Source of the DNA: CAIVAT01 sp038212325
GTDB lineage: Bacteria > Bacteroidota > Bacteroidia > Bacteroidales > FEN-979
Assembly (NCBI GenBank): GCA_038212325.1
Contig: JBBQUQ010000116.1
Location: 1-8,571, forward strand
Direction: 5' to 3'
Length of the DNA: 8,571 bases
A program made the translations under genes and the position numbers. The notes below the pieces were generated by a model. It was given only the letters and a program-made list of their open reading frames with translations, had not been told where the DNA came from and searched no databases. Positions 1 through 7,350 of this stretch are shown piece by piece; position 1 is the stretch's first letter; every line of letters starts with the position of its first letter.

Positions 1-1877
1 CATTTTTCCTGGTCGAGGCTCCATCCAATCGCTGCAGTCGGAAACCAGCCCCACTTGTTGTTTTCTCCGAATTTGGAGGAACCGTCGCGCCGCAGTGAGG
101 CAGACACAAAGTATTTGCTTTTATAATTGTACTGCACGCGGCCAAAGAACCCGATGAGGTCCCACTGGCCCTTCCCCGATGCGATATCTCCCCATTTTAC
201 ATCATTCAGGGTAGCCAGGTTATCCGGGCCGGCATAGGTTGACTGTGCATCACCGCCCTGGGCAAAGAACCAGCTTGATACGGATTCCTGCCATGAATAA
301 CCGAGGAGCGCATTGAGGTTGTGATTTATCTTGAAACTCTTGTTGTAAACACCGGTGATTTCAATAAGCTTCTGGGTGTTGGAATTGTATTGCTTTTTTC
401 CGAAGCCATTGTCAGCAGAGGAATATATGTTAGCCGGCCTGAAATAATTGGTGGTGTTGTCATCATGGATATAGCCAACATTCACGCTGGCGATGAGCCC
501 TGAGATGATTTCAAAGTCGGCCTTCAGGTTGCCAAGAAATTTTTTGGCGCTCCTGTTGTTGGTCACCTGGTCGATGACTGATATCGGGTTTTCATAATTA
601 AATACGCGGGAAGACTGGTAATAGTTTCCGGCAGAATCATAAACCGGGTCGGTCGGGTTCCGGGAGAGCGCCTGGTAGATGATATCGTCTTTGCCCCATC
701 CGCCGTAGTTCTCATAATCATTATTTTCAAATGCACCCAGGAGGTTCGCACCCAGTGTGAGTTTGTCTTTGAGTGCTTTCTGGGTGGCAGTGATACGGGC
801 AGTGGTCAACTGTTTCCCGGTACCTTTCATGGTGCCCTGCCAGTTATTGTGCGTCACCCCTGCCATGTATGAGTTGTGCTGGTTCCCGCCTGAAAAACTC
901 AGGTTGGTTGTTGTGGCAACCCCTGTTCTGTATATTACATCCTGCCAGTCGGTGTTGCCGCCCCCATCGCTGAAAACACTGTCGATGGTGTAATTGGGAT
1001 GGGTAATCAAAGCCGTCTGCAACTGTTGATTGGCAAAACTCCTCATTTCGGAGGCACTCAGAACATCCAGCTTTTTGGATATGTTCTCGATGGATACCTG
1101 CGATGAGAAATCGATGTTGCTGTAAGCTCCATCGTCCTTAACGCCATCCTTGGCGTTTCCTTTTTTGCCTTTCTTGGTGGTGATGATGATGACCCCGTTC
1201 GATCCGCGCGAACCGTAGATAGCGGTTGAAGCAGCGTCTTTCAGTATGTTGAATGATTCAATGTCGTCGGGCGATACGATATTCGGATCGGCGCCGGGAA
1301 CTCCGTCGATGACATAAAGGGGCTGGGTGTTGGACTCAAATCCTGAAGCACCGCGTATCCTGACCGAATAATTTTCGCTTGGGTCGCCCCCTTTCCTGGA
1401 GACAAGCACGCCGGCGGCTTTCCCTTGCATCGACTGGATTGGATTTGTAATCACACCGCCGTTCAGATCGTCTGATTTGACGGTACTCACAGCACCGGTT
1501 TTATCGGTTTTTTTCTGGGTGCTGTAACCAATTACAATCACATCGTCGAGGGTGGTTACCTGAACCACCATGGTGACATCGATCGGGCCCTCTTTTTCAA
1601 CAACTACTTCTTTGGTCATGTATCCGATCAGCGAAAAGACCAACGTTGCCCCCTTGGGCACGCTGATCTTGTACTTCCCGTCGATATCGCATACAGTTCC
1701 GGTCGTCGTGCCCTTCTGTAAAACGGTGGTGCCGATCATCAGATCGCCTGTGCCGGCTTCAGATACCGTACCGGTGACCTGAATGGTTTGGGCAGCCAGG
1801 GTTATCGATCCTCCTGCTAATAGGATCATCAGCATAAGCTTCTTGAACTTCAGGCGTAGATTTCTTTTCATACTCAT
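1..1877 (-). CDS. SusC/RagA-family TonB-dependent outer-membrane transporter (N-terminal part)
   Basis: This is the first 625 residues of a SusC-type porin that, with a SusD lipoprotein, imports oligosaccharides across the outer membrane using TonB energy. The reading frame is open from the ATG at 1877 to the left edge with no internal stop. A signal peptide ends near residue 29 (SITLAAQ). A carboxypeptidase-regulatory-like domain follows at about 31-105 (VTGTVSEAG, DIDGKYKISVPKGATLVF). The TonB-box region is at about 109-123 (LDDVIVIGYSTQKK). The plug domain is at about 125-237 (VRIRGASGF, PLYVIDGVPG, IYGSRGSNGVIIITTKKG), and barrel strands follow. A short charged insert (KDGVKDDG) sits just after the plug. 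Family members are about 1000 residues, so some 375 are missing beyond the edge. The ATG at 1871 (MKRN...) is an equally good start. Starch or maltooligosaccharide as substrate is inferred from the neighbouring amylases. Confidence 0.96.
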   Translation of the reverse strand, partial: MSMKRNLRLKFKKLMLMILLAGGSITLAAQTIQVTGTVSEAGTGDLMIGTTVLQKGTTTGTVCDIDGKYKISVPKGATLVFSLIGYMTKEVVVEKEGPIDVTMVVQVTTLDDVIVIGYSTQKKTDKTGAVSTVKSDDLNGGVITNPIQSMQGKAAGVLVSRKGGDPSENYSVRIRGASGFESNTQPLYVIDGVPGADPNIVSPDDIESFNILKDAASTAIYGSRGSNGVIIITTKKGKKGNAKDGVKDDGAYSNIDFSSQVSIENISKKLDVLSASEMRSFANQQLQTALITHPNYTIDSVFSDGGGNTDWQDVIYRTGVATTTNLSFSGGNQHNSYMAGVTHNNWQGTMKGTGKQLTTARITATQKALKDKLTLGANLLGAFENNDYENYGGWGKDDIIYQALSRNPTDPVYDSAGNYYQSSRVFNYENPISVIDQVTNNRSAKKFLGNLKADFEIISGLIASVNVGYIHDDNTTNYFRPANIYSSADNGFGKKQYNSNTQKLIEITGVYNKSFKINHNLNALLGYSWQESVSSWFFAQGGDAQSTYAGPDNLATLNDVKWGDIASGKGQWDLIGFFGRVQYNYKSKYFVSASLRRDGSSKFGENNKWGWFPTAAIGWSLDQEK

Positions 1878-1945
1878 CTGGATTTTGAGACTCGTAAAGT
1901 TAATACTATATGTTGCAAAAAGCTATATATTTTTAAAAAGCGCAG

Positions 1946-1953
1946 CAAAAGTA
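1946..1953 (-). promoter_or_regulatory. Candidate Bacteroidota -7 promoter box for the SusC gene
   Basis: On the minus strand this reads TACTTTTG, a full match to the Bacteroidota sigma-70 consensus TAnnTTTG. It lies 68 bases upstream of the SusC ATG, which leaves room for a leader of about 60 nt. No TTTG stands at the expected -33 position, so only half of the promoter is supported. A second, weaker box (TAACTTTA, 1895-1902) lies too close to the start codon to be convincing. If real, this promoter lets the SusC operon be expressed separately from the enzymes upstream. Confidence 0.45.
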
Positions 1954-1972
1954 ATAAAAAATGATGAATGAC

Positions 1973-2038
1973 AGCCACCTTCGCCTTCTTTTCTGCACAA
2001 GGATGTTGATCTGTATTACGTTCTCTGCAAGGTCGGCT
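1973..2038 (-). other. Imperfect inverted repeat after the amylase stop codon
   Basis: On the minus strand AGCC-G-ACCTT (2038-2029), which begins inside the amylase stop codon, can pair with AAGGTGGCT (1981-1973) with one bulged G. A smaller CCTT/AAGG hairpin is possible inside the 47-nt loop. A T-rich stretch (six Ts) follows about 12 nt after the second arm. It could be a weak terminator or mRNA 3' structure separating the amylase from the SusC promoter. The long loop and displaced T tract make this uncertain. Confidence 0.25.
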
Positions 2039-4421
2039 AATTGGTTAAGAGATCAAATGAGTTACCAGGCAATTCAAGACTTACTTTCCCATTTTCCAAC
2101 ATGAATTTATTTCCAAACTGAGCTGTGAATCCTGCCTTCATGAAACGGTCGGGTAAATCGAATTCGATTTTTCTCGGTGATTTATCCTTGTTGAAAATTA
2201 CGATGACGGCTTTATCGAAATAGGAACGCATGTAAATATAAACCTTCTCACTTACCTTCATAACTGTGAAGTCTCCATATATCAGCGCAAGGTTCGAATT
2301 TCGCAGGTTGGCGAGCTTGGCGGTCGTAATTTTCAGATACTGCTCGTATTTGCTGAGGCTGTCAAACTTCATCATGCGGCGGTTGTCGGGATCGCCGGCG
2401 CCGGCCATGCCGTGTTCGTCGCCATAATAAATCACGGGGATGCCGGGGATGGTCATGTTAAAGGCCTCCAGGGCCGCCAGTTTCCGGTATCCAAGGGTGT
2501 CTTTCACCTGGATGTCGCGCTTCCATCCGGCCTCACGGTCATCTTCACTGAAGCTGAGCGCCCCGCCGGCATATGAAATAAACCGCGACATGTCCTGGTT
2601 CCCGGTAATGTTCCCCATCAGGTTATGCTCGCCAAAATAAGAAAAACTCTGCTGCAGGGAGTAATTGAGATCGCGAAACGAGTAGTTGTCTGTAGCGAAT
2701 GCCGATTTGGCCTCCCAGTAGAGGTTGAAGTCGAACTGGGCATCAAGCATTCCAGGGTTGATGTAGCTTCCTATCAGTTCCCGGCTACCAAAGGTCTCGC
2801 CAATCTGGTATACACCCCGGTTCTCAGGTATGACCACTTGCTGGTTCAGCTTTTGGGTGAGGGTTCTCCAGTAATTCTCGGGAACATGTTTGGCTGCATC
2901 GTGGCGAAACCCGTCGAGTTTGAACTCTTTGATCCAGAATGCGGCGGAGTCAGAGACCATTGCGGCTACTTCGGGTTTGGTGAGGTCGAAGGTAGGAAGA
3001 AACACATCAAACCAGGTGGTAAGCCGCTGTTCATCCCATATCCGGATGTTTTTTCGCTTCCCCGGAAGGTCGATCTGCGTGACCCAGTCGGGGTGGGCTT
3101 GCAACACCGGGTACTCCTGGTGAACGTGATGCGATACAAAATCGAGGATCACATTGATGTTTTTACTGTGTGCTTCAGTGACCAGCCTGTGCATGTCATC
3201 CGCATTGCCAAAGCGGGTATCGACCGTGGTGAGGGTTACCGGCCAATAACCGTGGTATCCCGAAAATTTGCGATGGGGAGCGGGGTATTCAGCATATCCC
3301 ACCACCGGATTCTGCGTGATGGGGGATATCCATATCGTGTTGATCCCGAGGTTCGTAAAATAGCCGTCTTCGATTTCCCGGGTGATGCCGGCAAGGTCGC
3401 CTCCCATGTAATTCACCTTTGGGTCAATCTCTTTGTCTTTTACCGGGGCATCATTTTCAGGCTTCCCGTTTTTAAAGCGGTCGACCATCACGAAATACAT
3501 CACCATCGCTTCCCGGTCGGCGCGGGTAAGTTTTTTCGGATCGGCAAGCACTTGCCCATCGGCTAACGGAACCAGGATTTCATTTGAAATGCCCGCGCTG
3601 TTGAACGCCCACACACGCAGAAAACTGCGGTCGAAATCTTTGGCTTTATGAGGAACTTCAATGGTGATGCCCGAACTGTCGTTCTTCCAGAATTTCTGAT
3701 TGAGCTGGTGATTCTGCCAGAAGACAAAAATTGAATCGGCCTTGTTTTTCATGCCGATCACGATTTTCCTTCCATCGGCAGCTGATGTGAAAAGGCCAGG
3801 CAAACCCGTCTGGTTAAGATTTCCAAGCGTAAGGAGCGAATTGAAGCCGCCGTTGTTATTGGTCACCGAATCGCGGTTGCCGGGATCCGACTTTTCTTTT
3901 CCGTCGAGGATCAGCTTGTACTGGTATTTGCCCGGAAACAGGCGGAGGTCGATATGCCATTTGCCGTCTTTTTCAAAAAGATAACCCGCCGACGGATTCC
4001 ATTCATTCATCTGTCCCTTGATCACGACATGTTTGTACTTCTTGTTTTTCGGGTCGAATGTGAACCTGTACCTCAGCTTGGTCGATTTTTCAAGCAGCAG
4101 CGAGTAGGCAAAACCCTTTGACCAGATTTTCAGCACGGAAAGCTTCGGAAAATCCCGGTCAGCCGGTTTGATCACCAATTGTACCGAATCGGGCGAAATG
4201 GTCGCTGTCAGTGACTTGTCAAGCTCCAGCGAATCGATCCAGGTGGGTTTTACCAGGTAATCGGCCAGCTCGATCACCGTAGAATCAGCATGGATGAGGA
4301 TGGGTGCCGATAACTTGATCATCTGCGGTTCTTTTGCCAGTGGAAGGTCATCATTTGATGTGCAACTCCATAATGACAAAAGTAATCCTGCAGCGATGAA
4401 GGGAATTTGGTAAATTTTCAT
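2037..4421 (-). CDS. GH13 alpha-amylase-family surface lipoprotein with N-terminal glycogen-binding-like domain
   Basis: The predicted 794-residue enzyme hydrolyses alpha-1,4-glucan bonds, most likely at the cell surface. The start at 4421 is chosen because it gives a clean lipoprotein signal (MKIYQIPF...SLWS-C, Cys20). The frame is open 30 codons further upstream, but that would bury the signal. After Cys20 comes TSNDD, resembling the Bacteroidota lipoprotein export signal for surface display. Residues about 21-110 form an unassigned domain. About 115-200 is CBM48/AMPK-like (VVIKGQMNEWNP, GKYQYKLILDGK). The catalytic barrel begins near 306 (YFVMVDRFKNG). Visible GH13 motifs are region I DFVSHH (427-432), region II GFRHDAAKH with nucleophile Asp508, region III QIGETF with acid/base Glu542, and region IV GNQD (607-610). 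Region I usually has Asn where His431 is, and region IV usually has His where Gln609 is. A C-terminal beta domain ends the protein without a T9SS tail. The role parallels SusG, but this is not a close SusG match. Confidence 0.93.
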   Translation of the reverse strand: MKIYQIPFIAAGLLLSLWSCTSNDDLPLAKEPQMIKLSAPILIHADSTVIELADYLVKPTWIDSLELDKSLTATISPDSVQLVIKPADRDFPKLSVLKIWSKGFAYSLLLEKSTKLRYRFTFDPKNKKYKHVVIKGQMNEWNPSAGYLFEKDGKWHIDLRLFPGKYQYKLILDGKEKSDPGNRDSVTNNNGGFNSLLTLGNLNQTGLPGLFTSAADGRKIVIGMKNKADSIFVFWQNHQLNQKFWKNDSSGITIEVPHKAKDFDRSFLRVWAFNSAGISNEILVPLADGQVLADPKKLTRADREAMVMYFVMVDRFKNGKPENDAPVKDKEIDPKVNYMGGDLAGITREIEDGYFTNLGINTIWISPITQNPVVGYAEYPAPHRKFSGYHGYWPVTLTTVDTRFGNADDMHRLVTEAHSKNINVILDFVSHHVHQEYPVLQAHPDWVTQIDLPGKRKNIRIWDEQRLTTWFDVFLPTFDLTKPEVAAMVSDSAAFWIKEFKLDGFRHDAAKHVPENYWRTLTQKLNQQVVIPENRGVYQIGETFGSRELIGSYINPGMLDAQFDFNLYWEAKSAFATDNYSFRDLNYSLQQSFSYFGEHNLMGNITGNQDMSRFISYAGGALSFSEDDREAGWKRDIQVKDTLGYRKLAALEAFNMTIPGIPVIYYGDEHGMAGAGDPDNRRMMKFDSLSKYEQYLKITTAKLANLRNSNLALIYGDFTVMKVSEKVYIYMRSYFDKAVIVIFNKDKSPRKIEFDLPDRFMKAGFTAQFGNKFMLENGKVSLELPGNSFDLLTN

Positions 4422-4475
4422 ATATCTTAGTTTAATTTTATACAGTTTCGTCCGTATGTAAATGAAAAAAAATAA

Positions 4476-4516
4476 ACACATTAGGCACAATATAGCACAA
4501 TAGAAAAGCACATTAG
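4476..4516 (-). repeat. Four 9-bp direct repeats upstream of the amylase gene
   Basis: Read on the minus strand the copies are CTAATGTGC (4516-4508), CTATTGTGC (4503-4495), ATATTGTGC (4493-4485) and CTAATGTGT (4484-4476), giving a consensus CTAWTGTGC. Start-to-start spacings on the plus strand are 9, 10 and 13 bp, close to one helical turn. The cluster ends 54 bp upstream of the amylase ATG. The layout suits an operator or activator array, but no regulator gene is visible in the window, so the role is inferred. Confidence 0.6.
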
Positions 4517-4551
4517 ATGATTTTTTTCTACAGTGTTGAAAAATACTAATG
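4511..4551. repeat. Inverted repeat between the esterase and amylase genes
   Basis: CATTAG (4511-4516) pairs with CTAATG (4546-4551), and inside it TTTTTC (4523-4528) pairs with GAAAAA (4538-4543) around a 9-nt loop. The outer left arm is shared with the rightmost 9-bp direct repeat. The structure lies 13 bp after the esterase stop codon. It is AT-rich and no T tract follows on the minus strand, so it is not a standard intrinsic terminator. It could be a processing site or part of the operator. Confidence 0.4.
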
Positions 4552-4564
4552 TTCAGCCTAAAAG

Positions 4565-6013
4565 TTAATAAGCAGAGATTAACCGGGTATCCCTGATAAC
4601 TGCATCTTGTTTCAGCGTTAAAATATATTGACCGGCTGGTTTTGTATGATGATATGCAATGCTATTATCCACTATCATTATTGTACCTGAGAAAATGGTT
4701 TCAACTGTTCGGCCTGAAAGATCGACAAGAGTCACCTCTGTAGTCGAACCCACAGGAGCTGAAAACAGGATCATCGTATCACCGTGAAATGAATTAGGCC
4801 TGTTTTGTTCCAGTTTAAACCCATGACCGTCGTGCGTTTCATTCAGTCCGCTCGACCAGGGGAAAAACTGCATCAACGGAAGTTTCAAATGCCCTTTCCA
4901 GTTTCCCCAACTGTGTCCTTCATGCCATTCCCTGTAAAGAAAGTCATATCCATTGGCCTGGAGAATATCGCGCAAACCATGCACCATCGGGATCAGTATG
5001 GCAATATCGTACTTGCCGATATCGATGTACAATGACAGGTTGAGCTTAGGTCCGTTTAAAAAAGTTTCGCTGATCACGGGGATGACATCGCTTGACTGGG
5101 CCGCAATTTTCCCGAATTGCTCCGGGTGTTTCATGCCGATATAGAGTGAAATATTACCTCCGTCGGAAGCGCCGATCATCGCCCTTCTTGCAGGATCCCT
5201 GCTCGTTTTATACTTCGCATCGATTACCGGCATTAATTCTGTGATGATAAAGTCGGTAAACTTGCCAATTTTGCTTCCGGCATATTCAGCGCTGCGGTCA
5301 ACCGGGGGGACGAATACTCCGATAACCGGCGCCATAAGGTGTTCCGAGATCAGGTAATCGAAAATGCGGTCGGTATTGCCGAGACTGATGTATTCGGGAC
5401 CGTCGTGAAAAAGAACCACCTGATAGGCATCACTTCCGGCAGGATAGTCCGGAGGAAGATAAATGCGCACGGGGCGGGTGTTTCCAAGGATGTTGCTGTG
5501 AATCGTGGTATCTATTATCGTCCCGTGCGGAATTGTATTATTATAGGTAATCTCGGCAGGAAACATGTAGCCTGGCATCCGCAGTTCAGAATTGGGACCG
5601 AACCCGCCGGTGCAGGTGTACGGATTTTTCGGATCAAGGATCCAGTTGGAACCATTGATGACGAATTTGTAGTCGAGACGGGCATCAGTTTCATAGTTTG
5701 TGGTATAATACCAGAAAGTGGTGCTGCTGATGTTGGTAAATGATTTATTGGGATTCCATCCGGTGGCATCCCCGGCCAGGGACACGGATTGGGCAGCCGA
5801 ATTGTAAATGAAATGTGCCAGGGTGTCGTACTCGATGTAAGGAAATGAATGTCCTGAATTCATAAAACTGTCGGCAATCGCCTGCCGCGCTGTTTCAGGC
5901 AATGAATTTAACCGGCTGATTAACTGAGCGAACGTTTGCCCTTTCATCGGGAGGCAGCAGGCAATAAACAACAGAAGAAACAGTATTTTTCTCATCGTGG
6001 TGCAGGTTATCAT
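4565..6013 (-). CDS. Secreted CBM48-like/esterase-D-family hydrolase with T9SS type A sorting domain
   Basis: The predicted 482-residue secreted alpha/beta-hydrolase probably cleaves an ester linkage on a carbohydrate. A signal peptide (MRKILFLLLFIACCLPMKGQ) begins at residue 7. The early-set/CBM48-like domain is at about 66-145 (SVSLAGDATGWNP, DYKFVINGSNWILDP). The esterase-D (PF00756-type) domain spans about 165-385, with RIYLPPDY, VVLFHDGPEY, nucleophile elbow GASDGG (Ser283), likely acid Asp336 (DIGKYD) and His367 (EGHSWGNW). The full triad is present, so activity is expected. Residues about 399-482 form a T9SS type A sorting domain (LEQNRPNSF, VTLVDLSGRTVETI, PAGQYILTL), predicting export to the surface or medium. 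The start overlaps the MFS stop codon by ATGA, suggesting translational coupling. An internal ATG at 5995 gives a tighter signal peptide and is a reasonable alternative. The substrate is unknown; its place in an alpha-glucan locus suggests acylated or otherwise esterified glucan, which is inference. Confidence 0.9.
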   Translation of the reverse strand: MITCTTMRKILFLLLFIACCLPMKGQTFAQLISRLNSLPETARQAIADSFMNSGHSFPYIEYDTLAHFIYNSAAQSVSLAGDATGWNPNKSFTNISSTTFWYYTTNYETDARLDYKFVINGSNWILDPKNPYTCTGGFGPNSELRMPGYMFPAEITYNNTIPHGTIIDTTIHSNILGNTRPVRIYLPPDYPAGSDAYQVVLFHDGPEYISLGNTDRIFDYLISEHLMAPVIGVFVPPVDRSAEYAGSKIGKFTDFIITELMPVIDAKYKTSRDPARRAMIGASDGGNISLYIGMKHPEQFGKIAAQSSDVIPVISETFLNGPKLNLSLYIDIGKYDIAILIPMVHGLRDILQANGYDFLYREWHEGHSWGNWKGHLKLPLMQFFPWSSGLNETHDGHGFKLEQNRPNSFHGDTMILFSAPVGSTTEVTLVDLSGRTVETIFSGTIMIVDNSIAYHHTKPAGQYILTLKQDAVIRDTRLISAY

Positions 6014-7284
6014 GATTTTTTATTGTCGGAGACAAATAGCCACAGCGCTGCTGAAATAGCCAGGGAGACGCCGCTGACAATGAAGATGATGTTTTTGTCG
6101 GCTGAATTTTTAATGACCGTGCCGATCACAGAACTGGCGATAAGCTGCGGGAGTACAACGGAGAGATTGAAAATACCCATGAAAAATCCCATGCGGCTTT
6201 TATCCACTTTCTCCGACATGATTGCAAAGGGCAGGCTCACAACGGCAGCCCAGCCGAGCGTAAGAACGCACATCATGGAATACAACATGATCGCGCTGGA
6301 GGCGAACAACACAATTCCAAAATAACCAAGGGCCATAATGGCAACCATCATGGCATGGGTCCTGACCCGCCCGAGTTTTTTACTCATCGGTTCCAGCATG
6401 AATGCAGGCCAGATTGCACCAACTGCGTTCAGGATGAAAAACGACCAGCCGATCATCTGCCCGAGCCGGGCATTGCGGTCGGCTGCCGGCATGTCATTCA
6501 TGGCCGGAAGTTTTTGCTCCAGGAAGGCGAACATGTAAACAAACATGGTCTGGATCCCCAGCCATGAAAATCCATGGGCGAAGTACAGTTTGAACAGCTC
6601 TCCCCACGGGGTGGGAACTGCATCGGCTTTGGCAACGGTTTTCCCGTTTTTATCGTCTGCAGAGGCCGCAAGCTCCCGGGGTTCCTCAATGAACAGCAGC
6701 GGGCCGATCGAAAAAACAAGCACGATCACCACCCCGGCATAGATCAGGAAATAGTTGCCAATCAGTGCGCCCATAAGGTAGGCGCCGCTGCCGAAAAGGT
6801 TCGAAATCGATTGCATCCAGGTATATCCCTTGGTGCGCGGCTGGCCGTCGGGGGTTACATCGGCAATGATGGAACGGGTGGGGTTGAAGCTTATGTTGAT
6901 GGCCAGGTCGAGGGTGAGCGCTACCGTAATGGCGACTGCCATGATGCTGGCAATGCCGAAAAAGTTGCTGATAAGGTCAATATTGGGCAGGGCAAGGATC
7001 ATCAGGGCCGCCAGGATACCGCCGATGATGATGAACGGCTTTCTCCTTCCACCCCAGAACCATGCCTTGTCGCTGATCAGCCCGATGATGGGCTGTCCCA
7101 GGATTCCTGCAATCGGCCCTGCTGCCCACACGATCCCGATCTGGTCAATCTCCAGGTTGTATTTGGTTCGCAGAATCCAGCTTAACACTGCGATCTGGAT
7201 CGAAAGGGCAAAACCCATGGCGGTGCTGGGAAGACCCAGGATAATGTAAAAAATGTTGCTGAGACGCTTTTGGATACCTAACAT
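6010..7284 (-). CDS. MFS sugar transporter, SLC45/maltose-type
   Basis: The predicted 424-residue inner-membrane carrier probably moves maltose, glucose or short maltooligosaccharides from periplasm to cytoplasm. About twelve hydrophobic segments are visible, at roughly residues 10-32, 48-70, 84-104, 107-130, 155-175, 178-199, 230-255, 275-296, 308-328, 331-352, 366-388 and 398-418. A soluble loop (about 200-226) divides the two halves. The loop between helices 2 and 3 carries an MFS motif A variant (GLISDKAWFWGGRRKPF, 68-84), and NPTRSIIADVTP (134-145) follows. This combination resembles the SLC45-like carriers found in Bacteroidota maltose loci. No clear Shine-Dalgarno precedes the ATG; the eight bases before it are A/T only. 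The gene follows the SusA-like enzyme by 103 bp and overlaps the esterase by 4 bp, so the three are probably cotranscribed. Substrate and direction come from context, not from sequence. Confidence 0.9.
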   Translation of the reverse strand: MLGIQKRLSNIFYIILGLPSTAMGFALSIQIAVLSWILRTKYNLEIDQIGIVWAAGPIAGILGQPIIGLISDKAWFWGGRRKPFIIIGGILAALMILALPNIDLISNFFGIASIMAVAITVALTLDLAINISFNPTRSIIADVTPDGQPRTKGYTWMQSISNLFGSGAYLMGALIGNYFLIYAGVVIVLVFSIGPLLFIEEPRELAASADDKNGKTVAKADAVPTPWGELFKLYFAHGFSWLGIQTMFVYMFAFLEQKLPAMNDMPAADRNARLGQMIGWSFFILNAVGAIWPAFMLEPMSKKLGRVRTHAMMVAIMALGYFGIVLFASSAIMLYSMMCVLTLGWAAVVSLPFAIMSEKVDKSRMGFFMGIFNLSVVLPQLIASSVIGTVIKNSADKNIIFIVSGVSLAISAALWLFVSDNKKS

Positions 7285-7291
7285 ATTTTTT

Positions 7292-7322
7292 GAATTACGA
7301 CTTACGAATTACGACTTACGAA
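7292..7322. repeat. Heptamer tandem array GA(A/C)TTAC
   Basis: Four complete 7-bp units alternate GAATTAC, GACTTAC, GAATTAC, GACTTAC and are followed by a partial GAA. The result is an exact 14-bp unit repeated twice. The array ends 7 bp upstream of the MFS start codon, so it would lie in the ribosome-binding region of the transcript. Seven-bp units resemble the short tandemly repeated repetitive heptamers described in cyanobacteria. Any function here is unknown. Confidence 0.85.
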
Positions 7323-7350
7323 GTTTGTGCTGTTTAATTTTCTTCCGTTT

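Noticed and set aside
1..1877. Possible broken SusC gene
   Set aside because: Codon-by-codon reading from 1877 to the left edge shows no stop or frameshift. The gene is cut only by the window boundary.
1895..1902. Alternative -7 box TAACTTTA for SusC
   Set aside because: It matches 7 of 8 positions but would leave a leader of only about 10 nt, and it has no -33 element at the right distance.
2625..3566. Long plus-strand open frame (313 codons) opposite the amylase gene
   Set aside because: It lies wholly antisense to the GH13 catalytic domain, whose motifs are unmistakable. Its translation shows no recognisable domain, so it is a codon-bias shadow.
4422..4511. A 30-codon hydrophobic N-terminal extension of the amylase frame
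   Set aside because: Using the upstream ATG would put a second hydrophobic stretch before an already complete lipoprotein signal and would overlap the direct repeats. The ATG at 4421 is preferred.
6574..7185. Plus-strand open frame (203 codons) opposite the MFS gene
   Set aside because: It is antisense to a clear membrane transporter and has a low-complexity composition with no recognisable domain.
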